A stretch of 64,000 nucleotides of DNA from an uncultured Chloroflexales bacterium (GTDB lineage: Bacteria; Chloroflexota; Chloroflexia; Chloroflexales; Chloroflexaceae): the NCBI GenBank assembly GCA_937902315.1, contig CALGUG010000065.1, positions 62,001 to 126,000 on the forward strand, written 5' to 3'. Within the stretch, counting starts at the first letter, position 1. The number at the start of each line of letters is the position of its first letter. Below the pieces are notes generated by a model that was given only the letters and a program-made list of their open reading frames with translations, was not told the DNA's origin and made no database searches. Position numbers and translations under genes: made by a program. This document shows positions 53,194 through 61,758 of this stretch, one piece after another.

Positions 53194-54378
53194 ATGTATC
53201 GCAAACGATTTCAGCGAATGATGGTGCTATTCCTCAGCTTGCTCAGCCTGTTGGGCCTGTTGGCAGCATGTGGCAGCGCACCGGCCTCCTCAGGTTCCAC
53301 CGGCGCTTCCGACGCTGCCGCCGCTGATGCCCCTGCTGCAAGCGGTGGCAGCGCAAGCAGCGATATTGCTGTTGGTATTGTGCTGCCGACCAAAGATGAG
53401 CCGCGCTGGATCCAAGACGAAACCCGCTTCCGCGAAGCCTTGAACGCAGCAGGCTACAATGCCGAGATCCTCTTCAGCCAAGGCGACCCCGCAAAAGAGA
53501 AAGCCAATGTTGAATCGCTCTTGACCAAGGGCATCAAGGTTCTGATCATTTGTCCCCACGATAGCGTCGCAGCCGCTGCAGCCGCCAAAGCGGCCCACGA
53601 TGCCGGTGTGAAGGTTATTTCGTACGACCGTCTGATTATGAACACCGATGCGGTCGACTACTACGTGACCTTCGACAGCCCCACCGTCGGCGCTCAGCAG
53701 GCCCAATTCCTGATCGACCACGCAAGTGGCACGGGCAACCCGCTCTACCTCTACGCGGGCGCTGCGTCTGACAACAACGGCTTCGCCTTCTTCTATGGCG
53801 CTTGGCGCGTTCTGCAGCCCAAGATCGCCGACGGCACCTTTGTGATCAAGAATTCGAGCGAGGCAGTTGCGCTGCAAGACAAGAACGAGCTGACCCGCGA
53901 GGAGCAGGCCAAGATTATGGGCCAGATCACCACCAACTGGGACTTCAACGTCGCCAAAAACCTGGCCGAGTCGAACCTGACCGCCGCCTCTGATGCCGAT
54001 AAAGGCGATGTCTTCATCCTCGCGCCCAACGACGGCACCGCCCGCGCGATCGCCGATACCTTCGCTAGCGACAAAGCCGTGACCAGCTATGTGATCACCG
54101 GCCAGGACGCCGAGAAGGCCTCGGTCCAGTACATCCTCGATGGCAAGCAGTCGATGACCGTCTTCAAGGATGTGCGTGTTCTGGTGAAGGACGCGATCAG
54201 CGCTGCTGTCGGCCTGATCGAAGGCCAGACCCCGGCCTCTCAGGGCAGCTACAACAACGAGGCCATCGATGTTCCGGCCATTCAATCGAGCGTTGTGACC
54301 GTGACCAAGGAGAATGTGAAGAGCGAATTGGTCGACTCGGGCTACTACCCAGCCTCCGACTTCAGCAATCTGCCCTAA
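53194..54378 (+). CDS. Sugar ABC importer substrate-binding lipoprotein (ChvE/XylF-like)
   Basis: A 394-residue exported binding protein. The signal peptide ends in the lipobox LLAAC (Cys at about residue 27), followed by a Ser/Ala/Gly-rich linker. The periplasmic-binding type 1 fold begins DIAVGIVLPTKDEPRW, with SQGDPAKEKANVESLLTKG and the GQDAEKASVQYILDGKQSMTVFK block. These match ChvE/XylF-group monosaccharide binders. AGGAGA lies 7 bases before ATG 53194; the longer frame from 53140 is rejected. It begins the importer operon and is followed by an imperfectly terminating hairpin. Ligand likely a pentose or hexose; not fixed. Confidence 0.9.
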   Translation: MYRKRFQRMMVLFLSLLSLLGLLAACGSAPASSGSTGASDAAAADAPAASGGSASSDIAVGIVLPTKDEPRWIQDETRFREALNAAGYNAEILFSQGDPAKEKANVESLLTKGIKVLIICPHDSVAAAAAAKAAHDAGVKVISYDRLIMNTDAVDYYVTFDSPTVGAQQAQFLIDHASGTGNPLYLYAGAASDNNGFAFFYGAWRVLQPKIADGTFVIKNSSEAVALQDKNELTREEQAKIMGQITTNWDFNVAKNLAESNLTAASDADKGDVFILAPNDGTARAIADTFASDKAVTSYVITGQDAEKASVQYILDGKQSMTVFKDVRVLVKDAISAAVGLIEGQTPASQGSYNNEAIDVPAIQSSVVTVTKENVKSELVDSGYYPASDFSNLP

Positions 54379-54400
54379 GCAGAAGCGCTTTCTGAGCAGT

Positions 54401-54434
54401 ACGGGCGAAGCAGATCTCCAGCTTCGCCCGTTTC
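54401..54434 (+). terminator. Intercistronic hairpin after the binding protein gene
   Basis: ACGGGCGAAGC (54401-54411) pairs with GCTTCGCCCGT (54421-54431), then TTCT. In sugar ABC operons such partial terminators commonly give the binding protein gene higher mRNA levels than the ATPase and permease genes. Confidence 0.65.
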
Positions 54435-54473
54435 TAGACACGCCGATTATCTTGAGCGAAGGGCAAGAGTGCT

Positions 54474-55994
54474 ATGCAAACTCCAATCCTTGAAATGCAG
54501 GCTATCACAAAAGAGTTCCCCGGGGTAAAAGCCCTCAAAGATGTGAGCTTCAAAGTCGCTCGCGGCGAGATTCACTGTCTGGTCGGGGAAAATGGCGCGG
54601 GCAAATCGACCCTGATGAAAGTGTTGAGCGGCGTCTATCCGTTCGGGAGCTATAGCGGCGATATCGTCTTCGATGGCGAAGTTCAACGCTTCCGCTCCAT
54701 CCGCGATAGCGAACGGGCTGGGATCGCGATCATCTACCAAGAGTTGGCGCTCATCCCCGACCTGACCGTCTACGAAAACATCTTTCTTGGCAACGAGATC
54801 GCCCAGCGCGGCCTGATCAACTGGAACGAGACGATCAAACAGGCCAAGCAGATGCTCGATATGGTGCGGCTCTCGGTCAACCCAGAGGCCAAGGTGCGTG
54901 ATCTTGGCGTTGGCAAGCAGCAACTGGTCGAAATCGCCAAGGCGCTCAGCCGCAACGTCAAGCTCTTGATTTTAGATGAGCCGACTGCGGCACTCAACGA
55001 AGACGATAGCGAAAATCTGCTTGATCTGCTGCGCGGCCTACGCGAGCAAGGTGTGACCTGCATTATGATCTCGCACAAATTGAAAGAGGTGATCTCGATC
55101 GCCGATAGCGTGACGGTGCTGCGCGACGGCCAGACGATCTGCACGCTCGACGCGCACAAGGGCGAGGTCAACGAGCAGGTTCTGATCAAGCATATGGTCG
55201 GCCGCGAGCTCGACAATATCTATCCCAAGCGCGAGAGCCAGGGTTTTGGCGATATCATCTTGCAAGTGCGCGACTGGAACGCCTACAGCCCAGCGCTGGG
55301 CCGCCAAGTGTTGCACAATATCAATTTTCACGTTCGGCGAGGCGAGATCGTGGGCTTTGCCGGGCTGATGGGTTCAGGGCGAACGGAGCTGGCGCTCAGC
55401 ATTTTTGGCAACCCCAGCGGCTACAAACTCTCGGGCGAATTGCGCTTAAACGACATTCCCCAACACTTTCAGCAACCAGAAGATGCGATACGGGCCGGAA
55501 TCGCCTATGTCTCCGAGGATCGCAAAGGCAACGGGCTGGTGTTGATCCAAGATATCAAACAGAACATCACCCTCGCCAACTTACAGGCGATCTCGCGTCA
55601 TCAGATCGTCGACGACAACGCCGAAATTAGGATCGCCAACGAGTACAGACAATCGATCAATATCAAAACGCCCAGCATTGAACAGCGCGTATCGAAATTA
55701 AGTGGTGGCAATCAACAAAAAGTCTGTTTGGCCAAATGGTTGTTTGTGGCGCCCGATATTTTGATTTTAGATGAACCCACACGTGGGATCGATGTCGGAG
55801 CTAAGTTCGAGATCTATAGCTTGATGAATCGGCTCGTTTCCCAAGGTATGAGCATCATTATGATCTCGTCGGAGCTGCCGGAAGTGCTCGGTATGAGCGA
55901 CCGCATCTACATCGTTTCGAGCGGGCGGATCACTGGTGAACTGCCGATCGAAGAAGCAACTCAAGAAAAAATTATGTACTTGGCGACGCTATAA
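54474..55994 (+). CDS. Sugar ABC importer ATPase, double-domain (MglA/XylG/GguA type)
   Basis: A 506-residue protein with two ATP-binding domains, as in RbsA, MglA, XylG and GguA. Domain 1 has Walker A GENGAGKST, signature-like DLGVGKQQLVEIAK, Walker B LLILDEPTAAL and switch His in MISHKLKEV. Domain 2 has GLMGSGRTE (degenerate Walker A), signature LSGGNQQKVCLAK and Walker B ILILDEPTRGIDVGAK. It powers the neighbouring permease. The gap to the binding protein is 95 bases, and the permease starts 15 bases downstream. Sugar specificity is unknown. Confidence 0.93.
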   Translation: MQTPILEMQAITKEFPGVKALKDVSFKVARGEIHCLVGENGAGKSTLMKVLSGVYPFGSYSGDIVFDGEVQRFRSIRDSERAGIAIIYQELALIPDLTVYENIFLGNEIAQRGLINWNETIKQAKQMLDMVRLSVNPEAKVRDLGVGKQQLVEIAKALSRNVKLLILDEPTAALNEDDSENLLDLLRGLREQGVTCIMISHKLKEVISIADSVTVLRDGQTICTLDAHKGEVNEQVLIKHMVGRELDNIYPKRESQGFGDIILQVRDWNAYSPALGRQVLHNINFHVRRGEIVGFAGLMGSGRTELALSIFGNPSGYKLSGELRLNDIPQHFQQPEDAIRAGIAYVSEDRKGNGLVLIQDIKQNITLANLQAISRHQIVDDNAEIRIANEYRQSINIKTPSIEQRVSKLSGGNQQKVCLAKWLFVAPDILILDEPTRGIDVGAKFEIYSLMNRLVSQGMSIIMISSELPEVLGMSDRIYIVSSGRITGELPIEEATQEKIMYLATL

Positions 55995-56009
55995 AAAACG
56001 GGGGAAACA

Positions 56010-57227
56010 ATGTCGTTACAACAAGTTCAAGAACAAGGACGCTCTGGCTCGTTTATAAGCGATCTCCAGCGCATTCTGCGCGAAAATATTCGCGAATACG
56101 CAATGTATATCGCCCTATTTGTGATCATGGTCGTTTTTGCGATCTTGACCAAAGGCGTCTTTATTTCGTCGCGCAACCTCAGCAACCTGCTCAACCAAAC
56201 AGGCTACATCGCCGTCTTGGCCGTCGGCATGACGCTTGTGATCGTCATCCGCCATATCGACCTTTCGGTCGGCTTTCTTGCAGGCTTTTTGGGCGCAGTC
56301 GCCGCGATCGCGCTCAGCAGTTGGGGCCTGCCGACTCTGATCGTCATCCCCATGGTGCTGATCTTGGGCATTCTCGCCGGATTGATCACCGCCTTCCCGG
56401 TCGCCAAACTGGGCATTCCCTCGTTTGTGGCCTCGCTGGCGGGCTGGCTGATCTTCCGCGGCGCGCTTCAGGTTGTTACGGCGGGAACGGGCACGATCAT
56501 CATCAGCGATGACAGCTTTAACGCGATCGGCAACGCCTTCATCCCCGATATTCCCAACATCGGGATCTTAAACGAAGTGCACAAGCTCACCCTGCTGCTG
56601 GGCGTCGCTGCGATCGCCTGGTTCGTGTACAGCGAGATCCAGAACCGCAAAACCAAAATCAGCTATCAATTCGAAGTGCTCCCCTTCGAGATCTTTGTGC
56701 TTAAACTGGTCTTTATCTCTGTGGTAGTAGGCGCGATCACGTGGATTCTGGCCAACTACAACGGCCTGTCGTGGACGGTTGTGATTATGCTCTTGGTGGT
56801 GGCGGTCTACCACTTTGTTTCGACCAAAACCGTGCTCGGGCGCCACATTTACGCCGTAGGTGGCAACCCGGAAGCCGCCGAGCTGAGCGGCATCAATGTG
56901 AAACGCATCGTCTTTATCGTGTTTGGATCGATGGGTATGCTCTCGGCCTTGTCGGGCATCCTCTACGCTTCGCGCCTGCAATCGGCGACCACAACCGCCG
57001 GAACGTTGTTCGAGCTCGATGCGATCGCAGCGGCCTATGTGGGAGGCGTCTCGGCGGCGGGCGGCGTGGGCAAAGTGACCGGCTCGATCATCGGCGCGCT
57101 GGTGATGACCTCGCTGACCAGCGGCATGAACCTGATGAGCGTCGATATCGCCTACCAATACATCGTACGCGGCGCGGTGCTGGCTGCCGCGGTTATCTTC
57201 GATGTGTATACTCGTCGCAGCAGCTAG
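56010..57227 (+). CDS. Sugar ABC importer permease (GguB/XylH type)
   Basis: A 405-residue multi-pass membrane protein of the BPD_transp_2 family with 10 or so helices. The long N-terminal and central cytoplasmic loops (about 210-235) fit the XylH/GguB group (380-430 residues). The motif GMTLVIVIRHIDLSVG and the late ATTTAGTLFELDAIAAAYVGG are typical. The start is 15 bases after the ATPase stop, with GGGGGAA upstream. It is the last gene of the canonical importer. Confidence 0.92.
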   Translation: MSLQQVQEQGRSGSFISDLQRILRENIREYAMYIALFVIMVVFAILTKGVFISSRNLSNLLNQTGYIAVLAVGMTLVIVIRHIDLSVGFLAGFLGAVAAIALSSWGLPTLIVIPMVLILGILAGLITAFPVAKLGIPSFVASLAGWLIFRGALQVVTAGTGTIIISDDSFNAIGNAFIPDIPNIGILNEVHKLTLLLGVAAIAWFVYSEIQNRKTKISYQFEVLPFEIFVLKLVFISVVVGAITWILANYNGLSWTVVIMLLVVAVYHFVSTKTVLGRHIYAVGGNPEAAELSGINVKRIVFIVFGSMGMLSALSGILYASRLQSATTTAGTLFELDAIAAAYVGGVSAAGGVGKVTGSIIGALVMTSLTSGMNLMSVDIAYQYIVRGAVLAAAVIFDVYTRRSS

Positions 57228-57371
57228 CGCTTGGGCAGCTAGGTTATACGAAATTCGGTTGAACTCGTTGTGTTTTGAGCTTCGACAGATTTGATAGCAG
57301 ATCCGCACGCTTGGCTTTTCAGAGGGCGCTTGGGCGCAGGCAGACGAAAAGCTGAATGGAATGAGCTACGT

Positions 57372-57431
57372 GTTGATAGCCGGAGGCGGACGCGCTAGAA
57401 GCCGAATCGAAGGTTGAGACCTCTCCGCCAA
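57372..57431. mobile_element. Family A repeat, single right end
   Basis: Core GATAGCCGGAGGCGGACGCG, then CTAGAAGCCGAATCGAAGG and the terminal CCTCTCCGCCAACG. The flank to about 57465 (GTGAACGAGCGGATTTG) is the inverse of the outer flank of the 52308 copy. The repeat separates the importer operon from the permease-binding protein-kinase locus. Confidence 0.8.
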
Positions 57432-57575
57432 CGAATGCAACACCTGAAGTGAACGAGCGGATTTGAATTTACTCGTTCGAAGCGAGATGCATAACCATAT
57501 TCGAACACCGGAAACGAGGAGATACGCTATACTTTGGAAACATAGGCGAGCAGAGCGGCAGGAAGGGAATACGTT

Positions 57576-58589
57576 ATGCAGAAAGCGACCTCATCACAAC
57601 CGATTCGGCACAGCCTTCGTCCTTTCCAGTGGCTCCAGCCGCATTGGGGCAAGCTCGTTCAGCGCCAAGAATTGATCTTGATCGTGCTGCTCTTGATCTG
57701 TACCTTGGCGCTCGGCTTGGGCACCGATACCTTCTTGAGCAGCTCGAATCTGCTCAACATCGGCGTCTATGCTTCCTGGTTCGGCATCGCGGCGCTGGGT
57801 GCTGGCCTGGTCATCATGGTCGGCGGCATCGATCTCTCGGTCGCCTCGGTGATGGCACTGGCCGGACTGGTCTGCGCGCTGGCGCTGCAAGTCGGCGTAT
57901 CGTTAATCGCTGCGATCGGCTTGGGACTGCTCTGCGGGGCCTGCGTAGGGCTATTAAACGGCGTCTTAGTCAGCCAATTCGGCCTGCCGCCCTTTATCGT
58001 GACCTTGGGGAGCATGGGCCTCGCGCGCGGCATCACGCTGGCGCTCACCAGCGGCGCGCCTGTACGCGACCTGCCGCCCCAATTTCGCGCTTTGGGCCAA
58101 GGTGAATTCAATCTGGCAGGTATCGGACTGGCCTTTCCGATCTGTTGGATGCTGTTGATCGCCTGTGTGGTGAGCTTCATTTTGCATCAAACCGTGCTGG
58201 GCCGCTACATCTACACCGTTGGCACCGACGAACGAGCGCTGAAAATCGTCGGCGTTCCAACTGGTTATGTCAAATTAATCACCTACTGTTTAAGCGGGAT
58301 CTTGGCGGCCTTCGGCGGCATCTTGATGACGGCCAAACTGGGCGTGGCGGCTCCAACCGCGGCGATCGCCTACGAGCTCGACATCATCGCAGCCGCTGTG
58401 ATCGGCGGAGCGAGTCTGTTCGGCGGCGAAGGCAGCGTTTCAGGCATCATCCTCGGCACCATTCTGATGATGATCGCACGCAATGGTTTAGTGTTGCTTG
58501 GCTTACCGACCTATCTTCAGTGGCTTACGATTGGCGCAATGATTCTGGTAGTGATTTTGCTAGATTTCTGGCGCCGACGACAGGTATAA
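57576..58589 (+). CDS. Sugar ABC permease (RbsC/YtfT type)
   Basis: A 337-residue, about 10-helix permease of the BPD_transp_2 family. It has IMVGGIDLSVASVMALAG, GVLVSQFGLPPFIVTLGSMG and YELDIIAAAVIGGASLFGGEGS, all diagnostic blocks of RbsC-like monosaccharide permeases. The AGGAAGGG site is about 8 bases before ATG 57576. It opens a three-gene unit (permease, binding protein, ATPase-kinase fusion): the binding protein start is 2 bases after its stop. There is no dedicated double-domain ATPase in this unit. Confidence 0.92.
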   Translation: MQKATSSQPIRHSLRPFQWLQPHWGKLVQRQELILIVLLLICTLALGLGTDTFLSSSNLLNIGVYASWFGIAALGAGLVIMVGGIDLSVASVMALAGLVCALALQVGVSLIAAIGLGLLCGACVGLLNGVLVSQFGLPPFIVTLGSMGLARGITLALTSGAPVRDLPPQFRALGQGEFNLAGIGLAFPICWMLLIACVVSFILHQTVLGRYIYTVGTDERALKIVGVPTGYVKLITYCLSGILAAFGGILMTAKLGVAAPTAAIAYELDIIAAAVIGGASLFGGEGSVSGIILGTILMMIARNGLVLLGLPTYLQWLTIGAMILVVILLDFWRRRQV

Positions 58590-58591
58590 CC

Positions 58592-59653
58592 GTGAGACAA
58601 CCAACGATCAGCGACGATCCAGATCGCAGATGGCAAAGCAAGCCCTTCGATCAACATTTGCAAATCTTGAGCCTGCTCGTAATCGCTCTGTTGCTGGTAG
58701 CTTGCGCAGCGCCAAAAAGCAGCCCGCAAGCGCGCCAGTCCGACAAGCTCACGATCGCGTGGGTCAGCAAATCGCTCGGAAATCCCGTGTTTGAGATGGG
58801 AGAGAAAGGCGCTCAGCAGAAAGTGCGCGAGATCAACGCTCAAGGCGGCACCCAAGTTGAATTGCTTGTGCTCGGCCCTGTCTCTGCCGATGCAGCCGAA
58901 CAAGCCCGCCTAATCGACGACCTGATCGCGCGGGGCGTCGACGGCATCGCGGTTTCCTGCAACGAGCCGACCACTTGCATCGAACCAATCAACCGCGCCA
59001 CCGAGGCCGGGATCGCCGTTATGACCTGGGATTCCGATTCGCCCAACAGCAAGCGCTTCAGCTTTTTGAGCATCGACAACTACGAAAGCGGCCGTATAGC
59101 CGCCGATCTTTTGGGCCAAGCGCTCGATGGCAATGGCAAAGTTGCGGTGATCTCGGGTGTGCCGGGCGCGCTCAACCTCGACCAACGAGTCGAAGGCTTT
59201 CGCGATCGCTTGGCTGAAGCCTATCCGCAGATGGAGATCGTACGGGTCTTCGCCAGCAACGAAGACATCAACTTAGGCGTACAGGGCGTGGAAGACACCA
59301 TGCAGGCCTACCCCGATCTGCGCGGCTGGTTCTTTGCAGGCATGTGGCCGCTCTTCGCCGACCGTGGTTCGATGCCGCTTTGGGAGGCTGCATCGCGCAA
59401 CGGCACGATTAAAACCATCGCCTTCGATGCCCTGCCAGTCGAGCTCGAACTGCTTCAAGAGGGCTATATCGAAGCCCTGATCGGCCAAAAGTATTGGGAT
59501 TGGGGCTATCGATCGGTTGAGATGGTGTACGACCATATCACACAGGGCACGCGCTACGAACCCTTCATCGATATGGGCGTCGATATTGTGACCCGCGAGA
59601 ATGTGCAGAGCATCCAAGAGGCTTGGAAACTGCATGATCCCGCTCAGGAATAA
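58592..59653 (+). CDS. Sugar-binding lipoprotein (RbsB-like)
   Basis: A 353-residue type 1 periplasmic-binding protein. GTG 58592 begins 2 bases after the permease stop. A positively charged N-terminal stretch precedes a hydrophobic segment (about 28-42) ending in a lipobox LLVAC. The fold starts KLTIAWVSKSLGNPVFEMG, typical of ribose/autoinducer-2 binders, with GVDGIAVSCNEP and TWDSDSPNSKR in the domain-1 core. The longer frame reading back to 58145 runs over the permease gene and is rejected. It is the middle gene of the unit with the ATPase-kinase fusion (34 bases downstream). Ligand unknown. Confidence 0.9.
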   Translation: MRQPTISDDPDRRWQSKPFDQHLQILSLLVIALLLVACAAPKSSPQARQSDKLTIAWVSKSLGNPVFEMGEKGAQQKVREINAQGGTQVELLVLGPVSADAAEQARLIDDLIARGVDGIAVSCNEPTTCIEPINRATEAGIAVMTWDSDSPNSKRFSFLSIDNYESGRIAADLLGQALDGNGKVAVISGVPGALNLDQRVEGFRDRLAEAYPQMEIVRVFASNEDINLGVQGVEDTMQAYPDLRGWFFAGMWPLFADRGSMPLWEAASRNGTIKTIAFDALPVELELLQEGYIEALIGQKYWDWGYRSVEMVYDHITQGTRYEPFIDMGVDIVTRENVQSIQEAWKLHDPAQE

Positions 59654-59687
59654 GCACGATTAGAAAAGAGGCGCTAGCGATAGCGAT

Positions 59688-61304
59688 ATGGAAGCGGTAC
59701 TGCGCTGCATCAACCTTTCAAAATACTTCGGCACGCTGCCTGCCCTGCGTCAGATCGATTTTCAGATCAAGGCTGGCGAGGTTGTGGGCTTAACCGGACG
59801 GAGTGGCTCAGGGAAAACCGCGCTGGTCAACATCCTGAGCGGGATCGAGCAACCCAGCGAAGGCGATCTCTACATCGCAGGGCAGCGCATGCACTGGCCC
59901 TTTTCGGCCCGTCGGCATAACATCAGCGTGATCAACCAACAGCCGATTCTGGCTGAGCGGCTCGATATTACAACCAATATCTTTTTGGGCAACGAGATCG
60001 GCTGGCCGAGCAATGCGAGCTGGCTGCGCATTCCCAACCGCCGCCGTATGGATCAACAGGCCACAGAAGTCTTGGCTCAGTTAGGCGCGCACTTCAGCGA
60101 TCTACGTCAACAGGCCAACAATCTCTCTAGCGAAGAGCGCCAACTGGTCTCGATCGCTCGTGCGCTGCTTCATCCTGCCAAACTGATCATCATCGATGAG
60201 CCGACTCAGCAGCTCAGTTACACCTACCAACAGCGCTTGCTCACCCTGATTCGGCTCTGGCAACAGCAGGGCGCAGCCATCCTCTTCAGCAGCAATAACC
60301 TCGATCACCTCTTTGCGGTCTGCGATCGCATCGTTGTTCTGCGTCAAGGGCGCAGCGTCGCCGATATGCAGGTCGATGCGGTTGGGCGCGAAGAAGTGGT
60401 CGCGGCCCTCGTCGGCACCAAAGATCGCGAACAGATCACGCCGATTATGTGGGCTTTGGAGAGCTACTACCGCGCTCGCGAGCAGACCGAGCAGTTAGGC
60501 CAGCGCCAAGAGATGCTCGAACAGAATCTAGTCGCCCACGACAGCCTGACCAACCAACTGATCGAACAGCTCGCCATTCAGATCTCGGCGCTCGATAGCG
60601 CCAACCTTGCGCTGCAAAACGCCCAACGTCGCCTCTTAACCGAGCGCGAGCAAGAGCGCAAGTCGCTGGCGCGCGAACTGCACGATCAAGTGATCCAAGA
60701 CATGTTAGGCGTCAATTATCAGCTTGAAGAGATCGAAGCTGAGGTCGATCAGCAAAATGTGGCAGAGAATCTGGCCGATGTACGTCACAGCATCCGTGGC
60801 CTCGTAGAAGATCTACGCCGCATCTGTGGCAATCTACGCCCGCCCACCATCGACAGCCTCGGTTTAGGTCCCGCGCTGCTCTCCTATAGCCGCGACTGGT
60901 CGGCTCGCAGCGGCATTCAAGTCGAGTTAAACCTCGATAGCCAGCTCGCCCGCCTGCCCGAAGCGCTCGAGCTTTCGATCTTCCGCATCGTCCAAGAGGG
61001 CTTGAACAATGTGCGTAAACACGCCCACGCCAGCAAGGTGCGCATCGAGCTGCGTCACAACTCGCCGCGCAGTCTGATGATCTCGATCGCCGACAACGGG
61101 CGCGGCATGCCCAACGACTTCGACTTAGCCAGCCTCGCCAACAAAGGCCATTACGGTCTGCTCGGCATCAGCGAGCGGGTGGCCCTGCTCGAAGGGCGTC
61201 TGCATGTGCAAAACCTCTCCAGCGGCGGCCTCTTGATCCAAGTCGAGCTGCCCCATCCGCGCGTCAATATCGATTCCGAGCCCACCTCCCAGCAACAAGC
61301 CTGA
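59688..61304 (+). CDS. Fusion of a sugar-ABC ATPase domain with a NarX/LiaS-type histidine kinase
   Basis: A 538-residue soluble protein of two parts. Residues 1-245 are one RbsA-like ATPase domain: Walker A GRSGSGKT (37-44), Walker B KLIIIDEPT (165-173). The signature region reads LSSEERQ (146-152) instead of LSxGE/LSGGQ, and the switch His of the ISHKL motif is Asn (SSNNL, Asn203). Residues 258-345 hold a coiled coil and HisKA_3 with phosphoacceptor His332 in RELHDQ. HATPase_c covers about 425-525, with N box VQEGLNNVRKHA, DNGRGMP and GHYGLLGISERV. In normal RbsA the second half is another ATPase; here a kinase replaces it. It is co-transcribed with a permease and a binding protein. No response regulator is next to it. 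Confidence 0.9.
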   Translation: MEAVLRCINLSKYFGTLPALRQIDFQIKAGEVVGLTGRSGSGKTALVNILSGIEQPSEGDLYIAGQRMHWPFSARRHNISVINQQPILAERLDITTNIFLGNEIGWPSNASWLRIPNRRRMDQQATEVLAQLGAHFSDLRQQANNLSSEERQLVSIARALLHPAKLIIIDEPTQQLSYTYQQRLLTLIRLWQQQGAAILFSSNNLDHLFAVCDRIVVLRQGRSVADMQVDAVGREEVVAALVGTKDREQITPIMWALESYYRAREQTEQLGQRQEMLEQNLVAHDSLTNQLIEQLAIQISALDSANLALQNAQRRLLTEREQERKSLARELHDQVIQDMLGVNYQLEEIEAEVDQQNVAENLADVRHSIRGLVEDLRRICGNLRPPTIDSLGLGPALLSYSRDWSARSGIQVELNLDSQLARLPEALELSIFRIVQEGLNNVRKHAHASKVRIELRHNSPRSLMISIADNGRGMPNDFDLASLANKGHYGLLGISERVALLEGRLHVQNLSSGGLLIQVELPHPRVNIDSEPTSQQQA

Positions 61305-61327
61305 TAGCCGCCCAACATTTTTAGATC

Positions 61328-61663
61328 TTTGGCGGAGAGGCGTCTAGCTCCCATGCGGCTTCTAGCACGTCCGCCTTCGGCTATCAGATGAGAGCTCCTG
61401 CCCTCATCCCCGACCCTTCTCCCGCAATGCGGGAGAAGGGCGTATGCGCAGCCGCTCATGGTCGCTGTTCTAAACTAGCATCCTTAGCACTAACCTTCCA
61501 GCAGCTTCGCAGCGAGCAGGCATTGGAGGGCCTTGGATAGCGAAGTGTAGCCTGCAGCGAACGCAGTGACCTGCAAAGCTTCGAATGGATGGATGGTTAG
61601 GATGTTTGTAGCCGTAGGCGGACGCGGTTAAGACCGAATGGAGGAGCTAGATCTTTCCGCCAA
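61328..61663. mobile_element. Family A repeat, two-ended copy (336 bp)
   Basis: The left end is TTTGGCGGAGAGGCGTCTAG with CACGTCCGCCTTCGGCTATC. The right end is GTAGCCGTAGGCGGACGCGG then TTAAGACCGAATGGAGGAG and the terminal TTTCCGCCAA. Inside is a CCCTTCTCCCGCA/TGCGGGAGAAGGG hairpin. It lies directly after the ATPase-kinase gene. Confidence 0.85.
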
Positions 61664-61758
61664 CACAAGACGGAAATAGTTCACAGAAATGCACATCAAT
61701 TCCTAAGACCTATGGTAGGATTGCTACTTCAGCCTATTAGGATAGAGGGAGCGAGTGT

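Noticed and set aside
53290..54441. 383-residue antisense ORF to the sugar-binding lipoprotein
   Set aside because: Shadow frame covering the signal-bearing gene; the plus-strand protein has a clear lipobox and fold.
58145..58591. N-terminal extension of the RbsB-like gene
   Set aside because: It overlaps the permease gene in another frame; the GTG at 58592 gives a normal lipoprotein signal.
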